From Gammaproteobacteria bacterium (GTDB taxonomy: Bacteria; Pseudomonadota; Gammaproteobacteria; Steroidobacterales; Steroidobacteraceae), in the NCBI GenBank assembly GCA_003164785.1, contig PLUE01000022.1, positions 319,539 through 383,538 of the forward strand: a DNA stretch of 64,000 nt, read 5' to 3'. The position numbers and the translations under genes were made by a program. Each line of letters starts with the position of its first letter. Position 1 is the stretch's first letter. Shown one piece after another: positions 28,519 through 36,432 of the stretch. The notes under the pieces were generated by a model, which saw only the letters and a program-made list of their open reading frames with translations, searched no databases and was not told the DNA's origin.

Positions 28519-29235
28519 CTAATCCACCGCCACGCCGTTGTTCAACAGCTTGCTCCGGTCCGTCCCCGGACCCTGCAGACGCGACAGATAGTCGGCCGTC
28601 GCGCTGATGTCGTTGTCATCGAAGCTGCGCAGAAACAGCATCAGGCTCTCGTCGACATTGTGCCGGTAGCCGGCCGCCAATTTGTTCATCTGCTTGACCA
28701 GATACCCGTAGTGTTGATGTCGCAGGGACGGAACGAATCCCTCCGCGTCGCCGCTCGCATCCGCCCCATGACAGGAAGCGCATTGCTCGTGAAAAATTCC
28801 CCGGCCGAGATTGGAGCCCCGATCGGGGCCGACCTGTGGTCGTGGTGCGGCGGCGGATTGGCTCAGAAAGGCAGCGAGATCCGCCCACGACTGCGGCCCA
28901 CGTATCGCGGGTTGCCGTACCACGCCGTGCATCGTCGCGCTGTCGCGCTCGTCGCCGGCAAAGTTGGCGAGTTGCCGCACGAGGTAGGCAAAGCGCTGGC
29001 CGGCGAGAGCGGGCACGCCCTGCTCCGCATCGCCGAACCCCTTGGCGCCGTGACATTGCGCGCAATGCTCGCCGAACAGCCGGCGGCCCCGAACAGGATG
29101 CGGATCGGAGAGCAGCGCACGTTGCGTCAGGCGGTCGACACGCTCATCCGGCTTCTCCTCGCCCTGCACGGCCGCCCCCCCCAGGAGCATGGCCGACACC
29201 AACAGGACGCTTGACCACTTCATGGCGCGTCGCAT
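28519..29235 (-). CDS. Exported di-haem c-type cytochrome, cytochrome c4-like
   Basis: About 238 residues with signal peptide MRRAMKWSSVLLVSAMLLGGAAVQG and two haem-binding CxxCH motifs (CAQCHG near residue 64 and CASCHG near residue 163), each followed by a Met-containing region, as in two-domain cytochrome c4 proteins. Acts as a periplasmic electron carrier, probably to a terminal oxidase or reductase. Its start (29235, or 29223) lies only 5 bases after the hemN stop, so it should be cotranscribed with hemN. Confidence 0.88.
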   Translation of the reverse strand: MRRAMKWSSVLLVSAMLLGGAAVQGEEKPDERVDRLTQRALLSDPHPVRGRRLFGEHCAQCHGAKGFGDAEQGVPALAGQRFAYLVRQLANFAGDERDSATMHGVVRQPAIRGPQSWADLAAFLSQSAAAPRPQVGPDRGSNLGRGIFHEQCASCHGADASGDAEGFVPSLRHQHYGYLVKQMNKLAAGYRHNVDESLMLFLRSFDDNDISATADYLSRLQGPGTDRSKLLNNGVAVD

Positions 29236-29240
29236 GCGGG

Positions 29241-30638
29241 TCAGATGAGCCGCGACATGGGCTTCGTCGCCCGTTGCGGGCCCAGATACGCATCGAACGT
29301 CATGGCGACGGTGCGCATCAGCAGGCGTCCCGTCGGGGTGAGCAGGATGCTCGCACCGGTGACAACCACGAGTCCATCGGCTTCCAGCGTCCGCAGCCGC
29401 TCGAGCTCGTCCGCGAAATACTCGTCGAAGCGAATGCCGCAGCGTGCCTCCACCTGGACGATGTCGACGATGCCGTTGCACATGATCTGGTGAATCACCT
29501 CTTTGCGGATGAGGTCGTCCGCATTCATGCTGACGCCGCGCTGCGACGGGAGTTCACCGTTCGCGATTGCGGCTTGATACTCGCCCAATGTCTTGTGGTT
29601 CTGCACGTAGAGCCTGCCGACCTGCCCGATCGCACTCACGCCCAAGCTCACGAGATCCCGATTGGCATGCGTGGTGTAACCCTGAAAGCTGCGATGCAGA
29701 GTACCGTCGAGCTTTGCCCTCGCCAGACTGTCCGTCGGCAGCGCAAAGTGGTCCATGCCGATGTAGACGTAGCCGGCGGCGGTCAACTTGTCGATGGAGA
29801 GCTGCAGCAGGCTGAGCCGCGTGGCCGGATCCGGCAATTCCTCGCTGCGCAACTGCCGCTGTGCCTTGAAGAGGTGCGGCATGTGGGCGTATCCGTACAC
29901 CGCGAGACGGTCCGGACGCATCTGAATGACATGATCGAGGGTGGTGGCGAAGCCGGCCGCAGTCTGCAACGGCAATCCGTAGATCAGGTCGAAGTTGATC
30001 GATTGAAAGCCGATGGCGCGCGCCGCGTCATACACGCGGGCGACGGTTTCCAACGGCTGCACGCGGTTGACGGCGCGCTGCACGGCGTCGTCGAAGTCCT
30101 GAACGCCCAGGCTGATTCGATTGAAGCCGAGACCCGCGAGCAGCCGCAACCCGAAGTCGTCGATGTTGCGCGGATCGATTTCGATCGAGTAGTCCCGGTC
30201 GACCGCGGAAGTCAGCTGAAACATGCGGTCCAGCCTGTCGATGATCTCTATCAGCTTTTTCTTCGGCAGGAACGTGGGCGTTCCACCGCCGAAGTGCATC
30301 TGTTCGACCACCCTTCCACGATCGAAATGAAGCCCGCGCAGGGCGATCTCGTCGAGCAGATGGCGCACGTAGGTGTCGGCCTGATCCAGTCGACGAGTCA
30401 CAATCTTGTTGCACCCGCAATAGAAGCACGGACTGAGACAGAATGGCACGTGCAGATAGATCGCGAGCGGATCCTTCGCCACGGCGCCGTCGCTGCATGC
30501 GGCCGCGAGATGGTACTCGCGCGACTCGATTCGTTGATTGAACTGCATCGCGGTCGGGTAGGAGGTGTAGCGCGGGCCGGACTGGCCATATCGCGTCATC
30601 AGATCCGAATCGAAAGAAACGGCCATGGAGCTCGTCAC
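29241..30638 (-). CDS. hemN: Oxygen-independent coproporphyrinogen III oxidase (radical SAM)
   Basis: About 465 residues. The radical-SAM cluster is CLSPCFYCGC (Cx3Cx2CxC) near residue 60, the arrangement specific to HemN, and SGPRYTSYPTA near residue 19 is conserved in the family. Converts coproporphyrinogen III to protoporphyrinogen IX without oxygen. Start chosen at GTG 30638 because a perfect AGGAGG sits 5 bases upstream; longer starts to 30695 lack this. Lies between an HPF-like gene and a di-haem cytochrome, in a run led by a FixLJ-like two-component pair, which fits induction at low oxygen. No clear FNR box was found. Confidence 0.95.
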   Translation of the reverse strand: MTSSMAVSFDSDLMTRYGQSGPRYTSYPTAMQFNQRIESREYHLAAACSDGAVAKDPLAIYLHVPFCLSPCFYCGCNKIVTRRLDQADTYVRHLLDEIALRGLHFDRGRVVEQMHFGGGTPTFLPKKKLIEIIDRLDRMFQLTSAVDRDYSIEIDPRNIDDFGLRLLAGLGFNRISLGVQDFDDAVQRAVNRVQPLETVARVYDAARAIGFQSINFDLIYGLPLQTAAGFATTLDHVIQMRPDRLAVYGYAHMPHLFKAQRQLRSEELPDPATRLSLLQLSIDKLTAAGYVYIGMDHFALPTDSLARAKLDGTLHRSFQGYTTHANRDLVSLGVSAIGQVGRLYVQNHKTLGEYQAAIANGELPSQRGVSMNADDLIRKEVIHQIMCNGIVDIVQVEARCGIRFDEYFADELERLRTLEADGLVVVTGASILLTPTGRLLMRTVAMTFDAYLGPQRATKPMSRLI

Positions 30639-30725
30639 ATCGTCCTCCTGCGCCACGATCCGGGATGGCGCGTGCGCAATCACAGATTGGTGCACGCACC
30701 TGGTCGGGACAATAGGTACTTCCGC

Positions 30726-31085
30726 TTACTCAAGCGGGCGAAGGGCGAGGGCGAAGGGCGAAGGGCATCGCTCGCGCTGCAGGGTGCTCAATTGTCGCCT
30801 CGCGTTCTCATAGGCTTCGAGCAATGCTGCTTGCGCCCCGGCATGCCCGGCGCCATCGCGCCTGGCGCTGTCCGCATGGATTTGGGCATCGCGAAGTGCC
30901 AGATGGATCTTTGCCGTATACACCGGGGCACTGTTCTGTCCGGACGAATCGCAGGACAAGGTCACGCCGCAACTGATGGCGCGTTCATCCAGCCGCTGAA
31001 GCCGCAGACCGAAATCGCGCGCGAGCGCCTCCAGTTCGCCGGTGCGTGCGACGCCGCAAAACGACAACGTCACCGATGATGTCAT
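30726..31085 (-). CDS. HPF/RaiA-like ribosome-associated protein
   Basis: 119 residues. The pattern V-T-L-S-F-C-G-V at the start, DERAISCGVTLSCDSS in the middle, VYTAKIHLALRDAQIH, and the C-terminal ALLEAYENARRQLS match the beta-alpha-beta-beta-beta-alpha layout of hibernation-promoting factor (S30EA/HPF) proteins, though it is weakly conserved. It may silence ribosomes under energy or oxygen limitation. The 3' end is encoded by a GGGCGAA-type short repeat (about 30735-30765). A second, clearer HPF protein is encoded at 46456. Gap to the regulator upstream is 30 bases. Confidence 0.65.
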   Translation of the reverse strand: MTSSVTLSFCGVARTGELEALARDFGLRLQRLDERAISCGVTLSCDSSGQNSAPVYTAKIHLALRDAQIHADSARRDGAGHAGAQAALLEAYENARRQLSTLQRERCPSPFALALRPLE

Positions 31086-31115
31086 GGTTTGAATCCAGGG
31101 AGCGGTCGCGAGCCG

Positions 31116-31751
31116 TTACGCGGTGTCGGACAGGCTCAGTTGCAGTTTCACCAGGTGCGCCACCGAGCGGGCGCCCATCTTTTCCATCACCTTGGCCCGA
31201 TGAATCTCCACGGTTCGCTCGCTCAAGGTTAGATCGATCGCGATCACCTTGTTGGCCGCACCGTCGACCACCATGTCCATCACCTGCCGCTCGCGCGGCG
31301 TCAGCGAGTCCAGGCGCCGCAGGACGTCGGCGCGGCGCGATAGTGTCGCCCGGCTTTCCTTGTCCTGCTGCAAGGCATGGTTGACACAATCGAGCAGGTC
31401 CTGGTCGCGGAACGGCTTTTGAATGAATTCGAAGGCACCCTCCTTCATTGCCTGGACCGCCATCGGCACATCACCATGACCCGTGATGAAAATTACCGGC
31501 AGCATGCATCCGGCGCGATTCAATTGTTGCTGCAATTCGAGGCCGCTCATGCCGGGCATGCGAATGTCGAGAACCAAGCAGCCGCTGGTCTCGGGCTTCA
31601 GCTGCGCGAGGAACTCCTTCGGGTTCGCAAAGGCGCTGGTCTTGTAACCGACTGTGTTGAGCAGCAGGGACAATGCCCGACGCATGCCGTCGTCGTCGTC
31701 GACGACGAACACGGTCGGCGTAAAGATGGATGCGTCGCTGGATTTGACCAT
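31116..31751 (-). CDS. FixJ-family response regulator
   Basis: About 211 residues. Receiver domain with acidic pocket VDDDDGM and phospho-acceptor Asp in LVLDIRMPGMSG near residue 60, Thr and Lys switch residues in FITGHGD and IQKPF; then a LuxR-type helix-turn-helix (LTPRERQVMDMV...SERTVEIHRAKVMEKMGA). Start is ATG 31751, 11 bases after the kinase stop. FixJ-type regulators control microaerobic or respiratory genes in many Proteobacteria; here the HPF, hemN and cytochrome genes downstream are likely targets or cotranscribed. Confidence 0.93.
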   Translation of the reverse strand: MVKSSDASIFTPTVFVVDDDDGMRRALSLLLNTVGYKTSAFANPKEFLAQLKPETSGCLVLDIRMPGMSGLELQQQLNRAGCMLPVIFITGHGDVPMAVQAMKEGAFEFIQKPFRDQDLLDCVNHALQQDKESRATLSRRADVLRRLDSLTPRERQVMDMVVDGAANKVIAIDLTLSERTVEIHRAKVMEKMGARSVAHLVKLQLSLSDTA

Positions 31752-31762
31752 GGAATATCCCG

Positions 31763-32515
31763 TTAAGCTGGCGTGATGGGCAGGCGAAACCAAAACCGGC
31801 AGCCGCCACCTGCGGCCCGGTCGAAGCCGATCGTCCCATCGTGGGTCTCGACGATGGCACGGCACGAGGCCAGTCCGAGCCCCGTTCCATTGGTCTTCGT
31901 CGTGAAAAAATGACGGAAGATCTGGTCGCGCATGTCATCGGGGATGCCGGGGCCGGAGTCGGTCACGCTCACCTCGACGGCGTATCGGTCCGTCACCACA
32001 TCAATGCCGACCATGGGCGGCGCGGCACCGCCGGCGCTGGCATCCAATGCATTTTGCACCAGGGCGAAAATGACGTGCTTGATCCGCAAGCGATCGATCG
32101 AGACGTCGGGGAGCGCCAGACCGACGATCACTCGCAGGTCGACCTTGGCGGCATGGGCCATGACCTCCAGCAGCGGACGCAATTCGTCGAAGACCCCGGA
32201 CAGCTGACAAAGCACGCGCTCGGGCTCGGCCTGGTTGAACAGGCTGCGGATACGGCGTATGCCGGCTCCCGCATTCAACGCCTCGGTATTGATCTGTCGG
32301 AAGACCTCGATCGCGGGTGATATGAGCGGTTCGGGCCGGTTGAGCAGCCGATCACCCGCCTGCGAAAACGTCGCGATCGCACCCAACGGCTGGTTCAGCT
32401 CGTGCGCGATGCCGCTCGCCATTTCCGACAACACCGACATCCGAGCGACCTCCATCAGTTGATTGAGAATTGCCTCGGACCCGATCCAGCTTGTCTTCAG
32501 TTCGTTCAAATGCAC
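31763..32515 (-). CDS. Short soluble histidine kinase, FixL-like transmitter without sensor domain
   Basis: About 250 residues: a helical lead-in (LNELKTSWIGSEAILNQLMEV), a HisKA domain with the phosphorylated His in SGIAHELNQPLGAI near residue 48, and a HATPase domain with N box VQNALDASAG, G1 DSGPGIPDD and G2 TGLGLASCRAIVE. It resembles the transmitter of FixL but no PAS or haem domain precedes it. The open frame extends upstream to 32827, but that part has no domain character. Start is uncertain: GTG 32515 or TTG 32509, the latter with AGAAGG 5 bases upstream. It partners with the FixJ-like regulator. Confidence 0.85.
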   Translation of the reverse strand: MHLNELKTSWIGSEAILNQLMEVARMSVLSEMASGIAHELNQPLGAIATFSQAGDRLLNRPEPLISPAIEVFRQINTEALNAGAGIRRIRSLFNQAEPERVLCQLSGVFDELRPLLEVMAHAAKVDLRVIVGLALPDVSIDRLRIKHVIFALVQNALDASAGGAAPPMVGIDVVTDRYAVEVSVTDSGPGIPDDMRDQIFRHFFTTKTNGTGLGLASCRAIVETHDGTIGFDRAAGGGCRFWFRLPITPA

Positions 32516-32700
32516 CTTCTGTATTCTAGAGTCAGCCCACCCGGCCGCTAGTGTGCCGGAAAGACGGGCGACGGACAGCTGCGGATTCTCCTTAGGCTCT
32601 GCGCATTCGCCGCAGCCCCACCAGCACGGCGGATGGACTGGTGCGATGCATGCTAAGCTGTCATGCCAACCTCGACGGCTTTGATACCCATCGGCGCGAT
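32516..32700. promoter_or_regulatory. Divergent region between the FixL-like kinase and the PAS hybrid kinase
   Basis: About 185 bases that should contain the promoters of both regulator genes. I see no obvious operator palindrome. The N-terminal extensions of both open frames run into it but do not look coding. Confidence 0.35.
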
Positions 32701-34221
32701 ATGGACAAAATTGCTTCGATTTCTCAGCATTTGCTGCAATTTTCGCCCGACGCCCTGATTGTCGTCGATGCCAGAGGCCTGATGTTCTTCGCCAACGCGA
32801 CCACGCGCGCGCTGTTCGGCTATACACGCGACGAGCTGGTAGGACAACCGATCGACATGTTGGTGCCGGAACGCTACCGGCTGCGGCATGGATCCCATCT
32901 GGCGGGATACTTCCGCGACCCGACCAACCGCGAAATGGGTGCGCGGATCATCGATCTGTTCGCGCGCCGCGCCGACGGGTCCGAGTTCCCTGCCGGAATC
33001 CGTTTGGCCCCCTTTTACGATGGTGACAAGACCTTCGTTGCCGCAGCCATCCGCGATATGACCGACCGTCGTGCCATCAATGACGCCCTGATAGCCGCAC
33101 GCGAGGAGGCCGACCGGGCAAACATGGCGAAAACGCGGTTCCTGGCAACCGCCAGCCACGATCTGCGCCAGCCGCTGCAGACGATTCGATTGTTGAACGC
33201 GTCGCTCCTGAACCTCACCGCATCGGCTCCCGAGATCAACGAACTGTTGCGCCGGCAGGAATCCGCGATCGACAGCGCAAGCCGGCTGCTCAATGCCCTG
33301 TTGGATATCACCCGGTTGGAGTCCGGCGCCGTGGAGCCTCATCTCGCACCGGTGAAACTGGGGTCGATCTATACCGATTTGCAACGGGAATTCGAGCACG
33401 TGGCCGCCGATAAATCACTGCGCCTGGAGTTTGCGGACAGCCAGACGGTCATGTCGACGGACCGCATGCTGTTCACGCAACTCATGCAAAACCTGGTCGG
33501 GAACGCGCTCAAATACACGTCGTCGGGATGGGTTCGAGTGACCGAGACCCTCGACGCCGAGGCGCTGAGCATCACGATCGAGGACACCGGAACCGGGATT
33601 CCAAACGACAAATTGGAACGCATTTTCGATGAATACTATCAAGTGGACCCCTCCGGCACGCAGCGCTCGGGCGTGGGGCTGGGTCTTGCCATCGTCCGGG
33701 AAGTCGCCCGTTTGCTGGGATACTCGGTGGTCGTCTCGTCGGACTTCGGCCGCGGGACCCGCGTCCGGCTGAGGATCCCGACTCAACGCATCACATCCGA
33801 AACGCCCGCGCCCGACGTCGAGTCCATCCAGGTCAAGGCACCGTTTTTCGCGCGTCATCGGCTCATCCTGCTGGAGGACAACGACTCGGTGCGTGCCGCG
33901 ACCGAGTTATTCTTGACCCTCGAGGGCTTCGAGATTCGCAGCGCCGCCAGCGTTGCGGCAGCTGAAGGACTGCTGTCGGACATGCAGCCTGGCGACCTGC
34001 TCATCTCGGACTATCATTTGGACGGCAGCCTGACCGGTCTCGATGTGCTCATACAGCTGCGGATCCAAGCCAAGCGCGACGTCCCCGCCATTCTCTTGAG
34101 CGGCGATCTGCAGTCGATGATGCGCGTCGTCAAGACGGCCACCCCCAACTGCCGATTCCTGAGCAAGCCGGTCGACACGAATGCCTTGCTTGCGGCTATC
34201 GCGGAACTGACAGGCGGCTGA
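32701..34221 (+). CDS. Soluble PAS-domain hybrid histidine kinase with receiver
   Basis: About 506 residues. PAS domain about residues 10-125 (LIVVDARGLMFFANATTRALFGYTRDELVGQP), HisKA with TASHDLRQPLQTIRLL near residue 152, HATPase (NLVGNALKYT, DTGTGIP, GVGLGLAIVREVA), then a receiver domain from about residue 395 with an acidic pocket LLEDND and phospho-acceptor Asp in LLISDYHLDG. No membrane segments, so it senses a cytoplasmic signal. ATG 32701 chosen; upstream in-frame starts lack domain content. It is clearly paralogous in design to the kinase at 57501-59078. Converges with LigB, overlapping by 26 bases. Confidence 0.93.
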   Translation: MDKIASISQHLLQFSPDALIVVDARGLMFFANATTRALFGYTRDELVGQPIDMLVPERYRLRHGSHLAGYFRDPTNREMGARIIDLFARRADGSEFPAGIRLAPFYDGDKTFVAAAIRDMTDRRAINDALIAAREEADRANMAKTRFLATASHDLRQPLQTIRLLNASLLNLTASAPEINELLRRQESAIDSASRLLNALLDITRLESGAVEPHLAPVKLGSIYTDLQREFEHVAADKSLRLEFADSQTVMSTDRMLFTQLMQNLVGNALKYTSSGWVRVTETLDAEALSITIEDTGTGIPNDKLERIFDEYYQVDPSGTQRSGVGLGLAIVREVARLLGYSVVVSSDFGRGTRVRLRIPTQRITSETPAPDVESIQVKAPFFARHRLILLEDNDSVRAATELFLTLEGFEIRSAASVAAAEGLLSDMQPGDLLISDYHLDGSLTGLDVLIQLRIQAKRDVPAILLSGDLQSMMRVVKTATPNCRFLSKPVDTNALLAAIAELTGG

Positions 34222-35098
34222 GTTCGGCGGCATCTTCGCTTTGCGCGCTCGCGCGACTCGCGTTCTCGAGCACGAGAAGACCCGCGGCCGTGTTGGAGAT
34301 CGGAATATGGTAATTCCCGTGAACCTTCGCAACCTGGCCGCCGAGCGTTCCGCGGGCAGCCATCCACATCAGCAATTCGACGCCCTGAGAACCCGCCTGC
34401 TCGATCAATTCGACATTCGTCAGATGGGTCAACGCCTCCGGCTCCTCGACGATCTTTTCCATGCACATCAGATCAAACGGCTTGTTGATGAACCCGGCGC
34501 GCGTTCCATCCAATTGATGTGAAAGGCCACCGGTCCCGATGACGACGACCTTCAGGTCATCCGCATAGGCCTCGACGGCCCGGCCAACGCATCGGCCCAG
34601 ATTGAAGCAGCGCTTCGCCGACGGCAAGGGGTGCTGTACGGTGTTGATGCAGATCGGCACCGTACGCACCGGCCACGCCGCCACGTTGGGCCACATCAGG
34701 GCCATGGGAATCGCAAAGGCATGGTCCACCAGCATTTCCTGGCACGTGGTGATGTCGAAATCGTTGGCTACCAAGGATTCGATCAGGTGCCATGACAAGG
34801 CAGGGTCACCCGGGAACACAGGAAACATGCCCGGCAGGCCCCAGCCTTCATCCGCGTAGCGGTATTCGGGCGCCGCGCCAACCGCAAAGGTGGGCATCTT
34901 GTCGAGGAAGAAATTCAGGCCATGATCGTTGTACAGGACGATGGCCACATCGGGGCGCACGTCATCCAACCACTGGTGTACGCGATGATATTGCTCGAAA
35001 AACGCCTTCCAGTAGGGCTCCTGCTGCGCGCCCTGCGCAATCGCAGTACCGATTGCCGGTACATGGGCGGTCATGATGGTTCCGACGACAGTTCCCAC
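34196..35098 (-). CDS. ligB: Extradiol dioxygenase catalytic subunit, LigB type (protocatechuate 4,5-dioxygenase beta)
   Basis: 300 residues. Iron ligands of the LigB family are visible: His12 (TAHVPAIG), His in YNDHGLNFF near residue 59, and a Glu in NVELIEQAGSQGVELLMW near residue 228. A further His conserved in family active sites is in GTGGLSHQLDG. Cleaves protocatechuate or a similar catechol meta to the hydroxyls, using Fe(II). Encoded directly after the LigA subunit with only 2 bases between. No other lig pathway genes lie in the window, so substrate and downstream steps are open. Confidence 0.9.
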   Translation of the reverse strand: MGTVVGTIMTAHVPAIGTAIAQGAQQEPYWKAFFEQYHRVHQWLDDVRPDVAIVLYNDHGLNFFLDKMPTFAVGAAPEYRYADEGWGLPGMFPVFPGDPALSWHLIESLVANDFDITTCQEMLVDHAFAIPMALMWPNVAAWPVRTVPICINTVQHPLPSAKRCFNLGRCVGRAVEAYADDLKVVVIGTGGLSHQLDGTRAGFINKPFDLMCMEKIVEEPEALTHLTNVELIEQAGSQGVELLMWMAARGTLGGQVAKVHGNYHIPISNTAAGLLVLENASRASAQSEDAAELSRLSVPR

Positions 35099-35100
35099 CG

Positions 35101-35439
35101 CTATTCTCCCGCCGCCAGCAGCTTGGCTTTGAATTCCGGAACGCTGACACCCGTTTGCTGCGCCCCGATGTCCTGCATGTTCAGTCCGAACACGCCGGCG
35201 AGTTTCGCGAGATAGTAGATGTTGCCGCCCGCTTGCAACAGCTCCAGCACGTTGCGATGCTCGACGGCCGCGCGCTGCGCGGCTGTGAGCCCGAATTTAT
35301 CGCAATAGGCAGGCTCATCCCGCAAAAACTCCGCGCGATTGCCGGCACTGTTAAACGAAAAGCACATCTTGTTCAAGGCCCATCCTTGCTGCGCCATCGC
35401 ACCATCGAACACGGGGGTTGCCCATTTATCTACCGACAC
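35101..35439 (-). CDS. ligA: Extradiol dioxygenase small subunit, LigA type (protocatechuate 4,5-dioxygenase alpha)
   Basis: About 112 residues, all alpha-helical in the family; caps the active site of LigB. Recognisable by FDGAMAQQGWALNKMCFSF and FNSAGNRAEFLRDEPAYCDKFGLT in the N-terminal half and YYLAKLAGVFGLNM near residue 80. GTG 35439 is preferred because AGGAG lies 7 bases upstream; the frame stays open to 35493 but without family similarity. Confidence 0.9.
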   Translation of the reverse strand: MSVDKWATPVFDGAMAQQGWALNKMCFSFNSAGNRAEFLRDEPAYCDKFGLTAAQRAAVEHRNVLELLQAGGNIYYLAKLAGVFGLNMQDIGAQQTGVSVPEFKAKLLAAGE

Positions 35440-35627
35440 GTCGCGACTCCTGGTTGTCGAACTGTTTCCGATGCATTCGCCACATAGTTGCAAACATCGA
35501 GCCCGCCGAAAATACGTAACACCCGCAATGGTCTAGGGCGTTGGCTGGGCCGCTTCGGAAAGTACTGATGGGCATCCAGCTCCCGGGTCGATAACGTGAA
35601 CTGATTACGGACGGGGGGGTAAACGCG

Positions 35628-36176
35628 TTGAAAACATCTTCGCTGATGATCGCGACGGCCTTGGCTCTGGTCGGCATGCTGACAGCCACGGGAGCCTGCG
35701 CCCAATCGAAGGCGGTCATCGATACCAACGTGGCGAGCACGCTGGCGCACTTCATCGCGTTGGACAGCCGCCACGAAGCCCTGCTCCGGCGCGCGGTGGG
35801 CGTGTTGATCTTCCCGACATTGGTGAAGGGGGGGATCGGCCTGGCAAACGAATACGGCGCCGGCGCCCTGCAGACCGATGGCGCCACGGAGGGGTATTAC
35901 AGCCTGGCGTCCGCGTCCGTGGGTCTGACCGCCGGCATGGAGACGCATTCAGAGATCATCCTGTTCATGACGCGCAATGCGCTCGACAAGTTTCTTAAGA
36001 GCAAGGGCTGGGCCGTCGGCGCCGACACGGGCGTCACGGTGATGGAAAAGAGCACCGCCGCCGACTACGAAAGCGTCACGTTGGGAAAACCCGTGCTGCG
36101 GTTCGTCTTCGACGAAGAAGGGCTCATGGCCGATATCTCCGTGTCCGGCGGAAAAATCAACCGGTTGGCAAGATAG
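35628..36176 (+). CDS. SYLF-domain (Ysc84-like) exported lipid-binding protein
   Basis: 182 residues. Signal peptide up to GACAQS (about residue 26; LTATGAC also resembles a lipobox), then a SYLF domain, with the tell-tale segments AVGVLIFPTLVKGGIGLANEYG, GYYSLASASVGLTAGMETHSEII and FLKSKGWAVGADTGVTVM. Such periplasmic proteins bind phosphoinositide-like lipids in eukaryotes; their bacterial role is unclear. Start is TTG 35628, preceded by a GGGGGGTAA stretch. Stands alone, divergent from ligAB. Confidence 0.88.
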   Translation: MKTSSLMIATALALVGMLTATGACAQSKAVIDTNVASTLAHFIALDSRHEALLRRAVGVLIFPTLVKGGIGLANEYGAGALQTDGATEGYYSLASASVGLTAGMETHSEIILFMTRNALDKFLKSKGWAVGADTGVTVMEKSTAADYESVTLGKPVLRFVFDEEGLMADISVSGGKINRLAR

Positions 36177-36432
36177 CCACCTTCCTGCGGGAGCTGATCG
36201 CCCGGCATCGAACGCCACAAACGAACCGCCAACTGGGCGCCGTGCTGACGTTCGTTGCCGGGCGTACTTCCGGCATACCGATGCCGTTTTGGTCAATGGC
36301 AGCGCCGGCTGTCAGCGATCCCGTGGCCCAACCGGGCTCGGCCGCAGATCATCGATGTCTACGCCGAATCGATCGACAGGTTCGTTCGTGCGTACCTCTT
36401 CGTGATCCTGTTTCAGGCGAGGTCGTTTCCGG

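Noticed and set aside
24888..28607. Plus-strand open frame of 1239 codons antisense to the efflux genes
   Set aside because: It mirrors high-GC third positions of the RND and adaptor genes, is rich in Arg, Gly, Asp and His, and has no family character.
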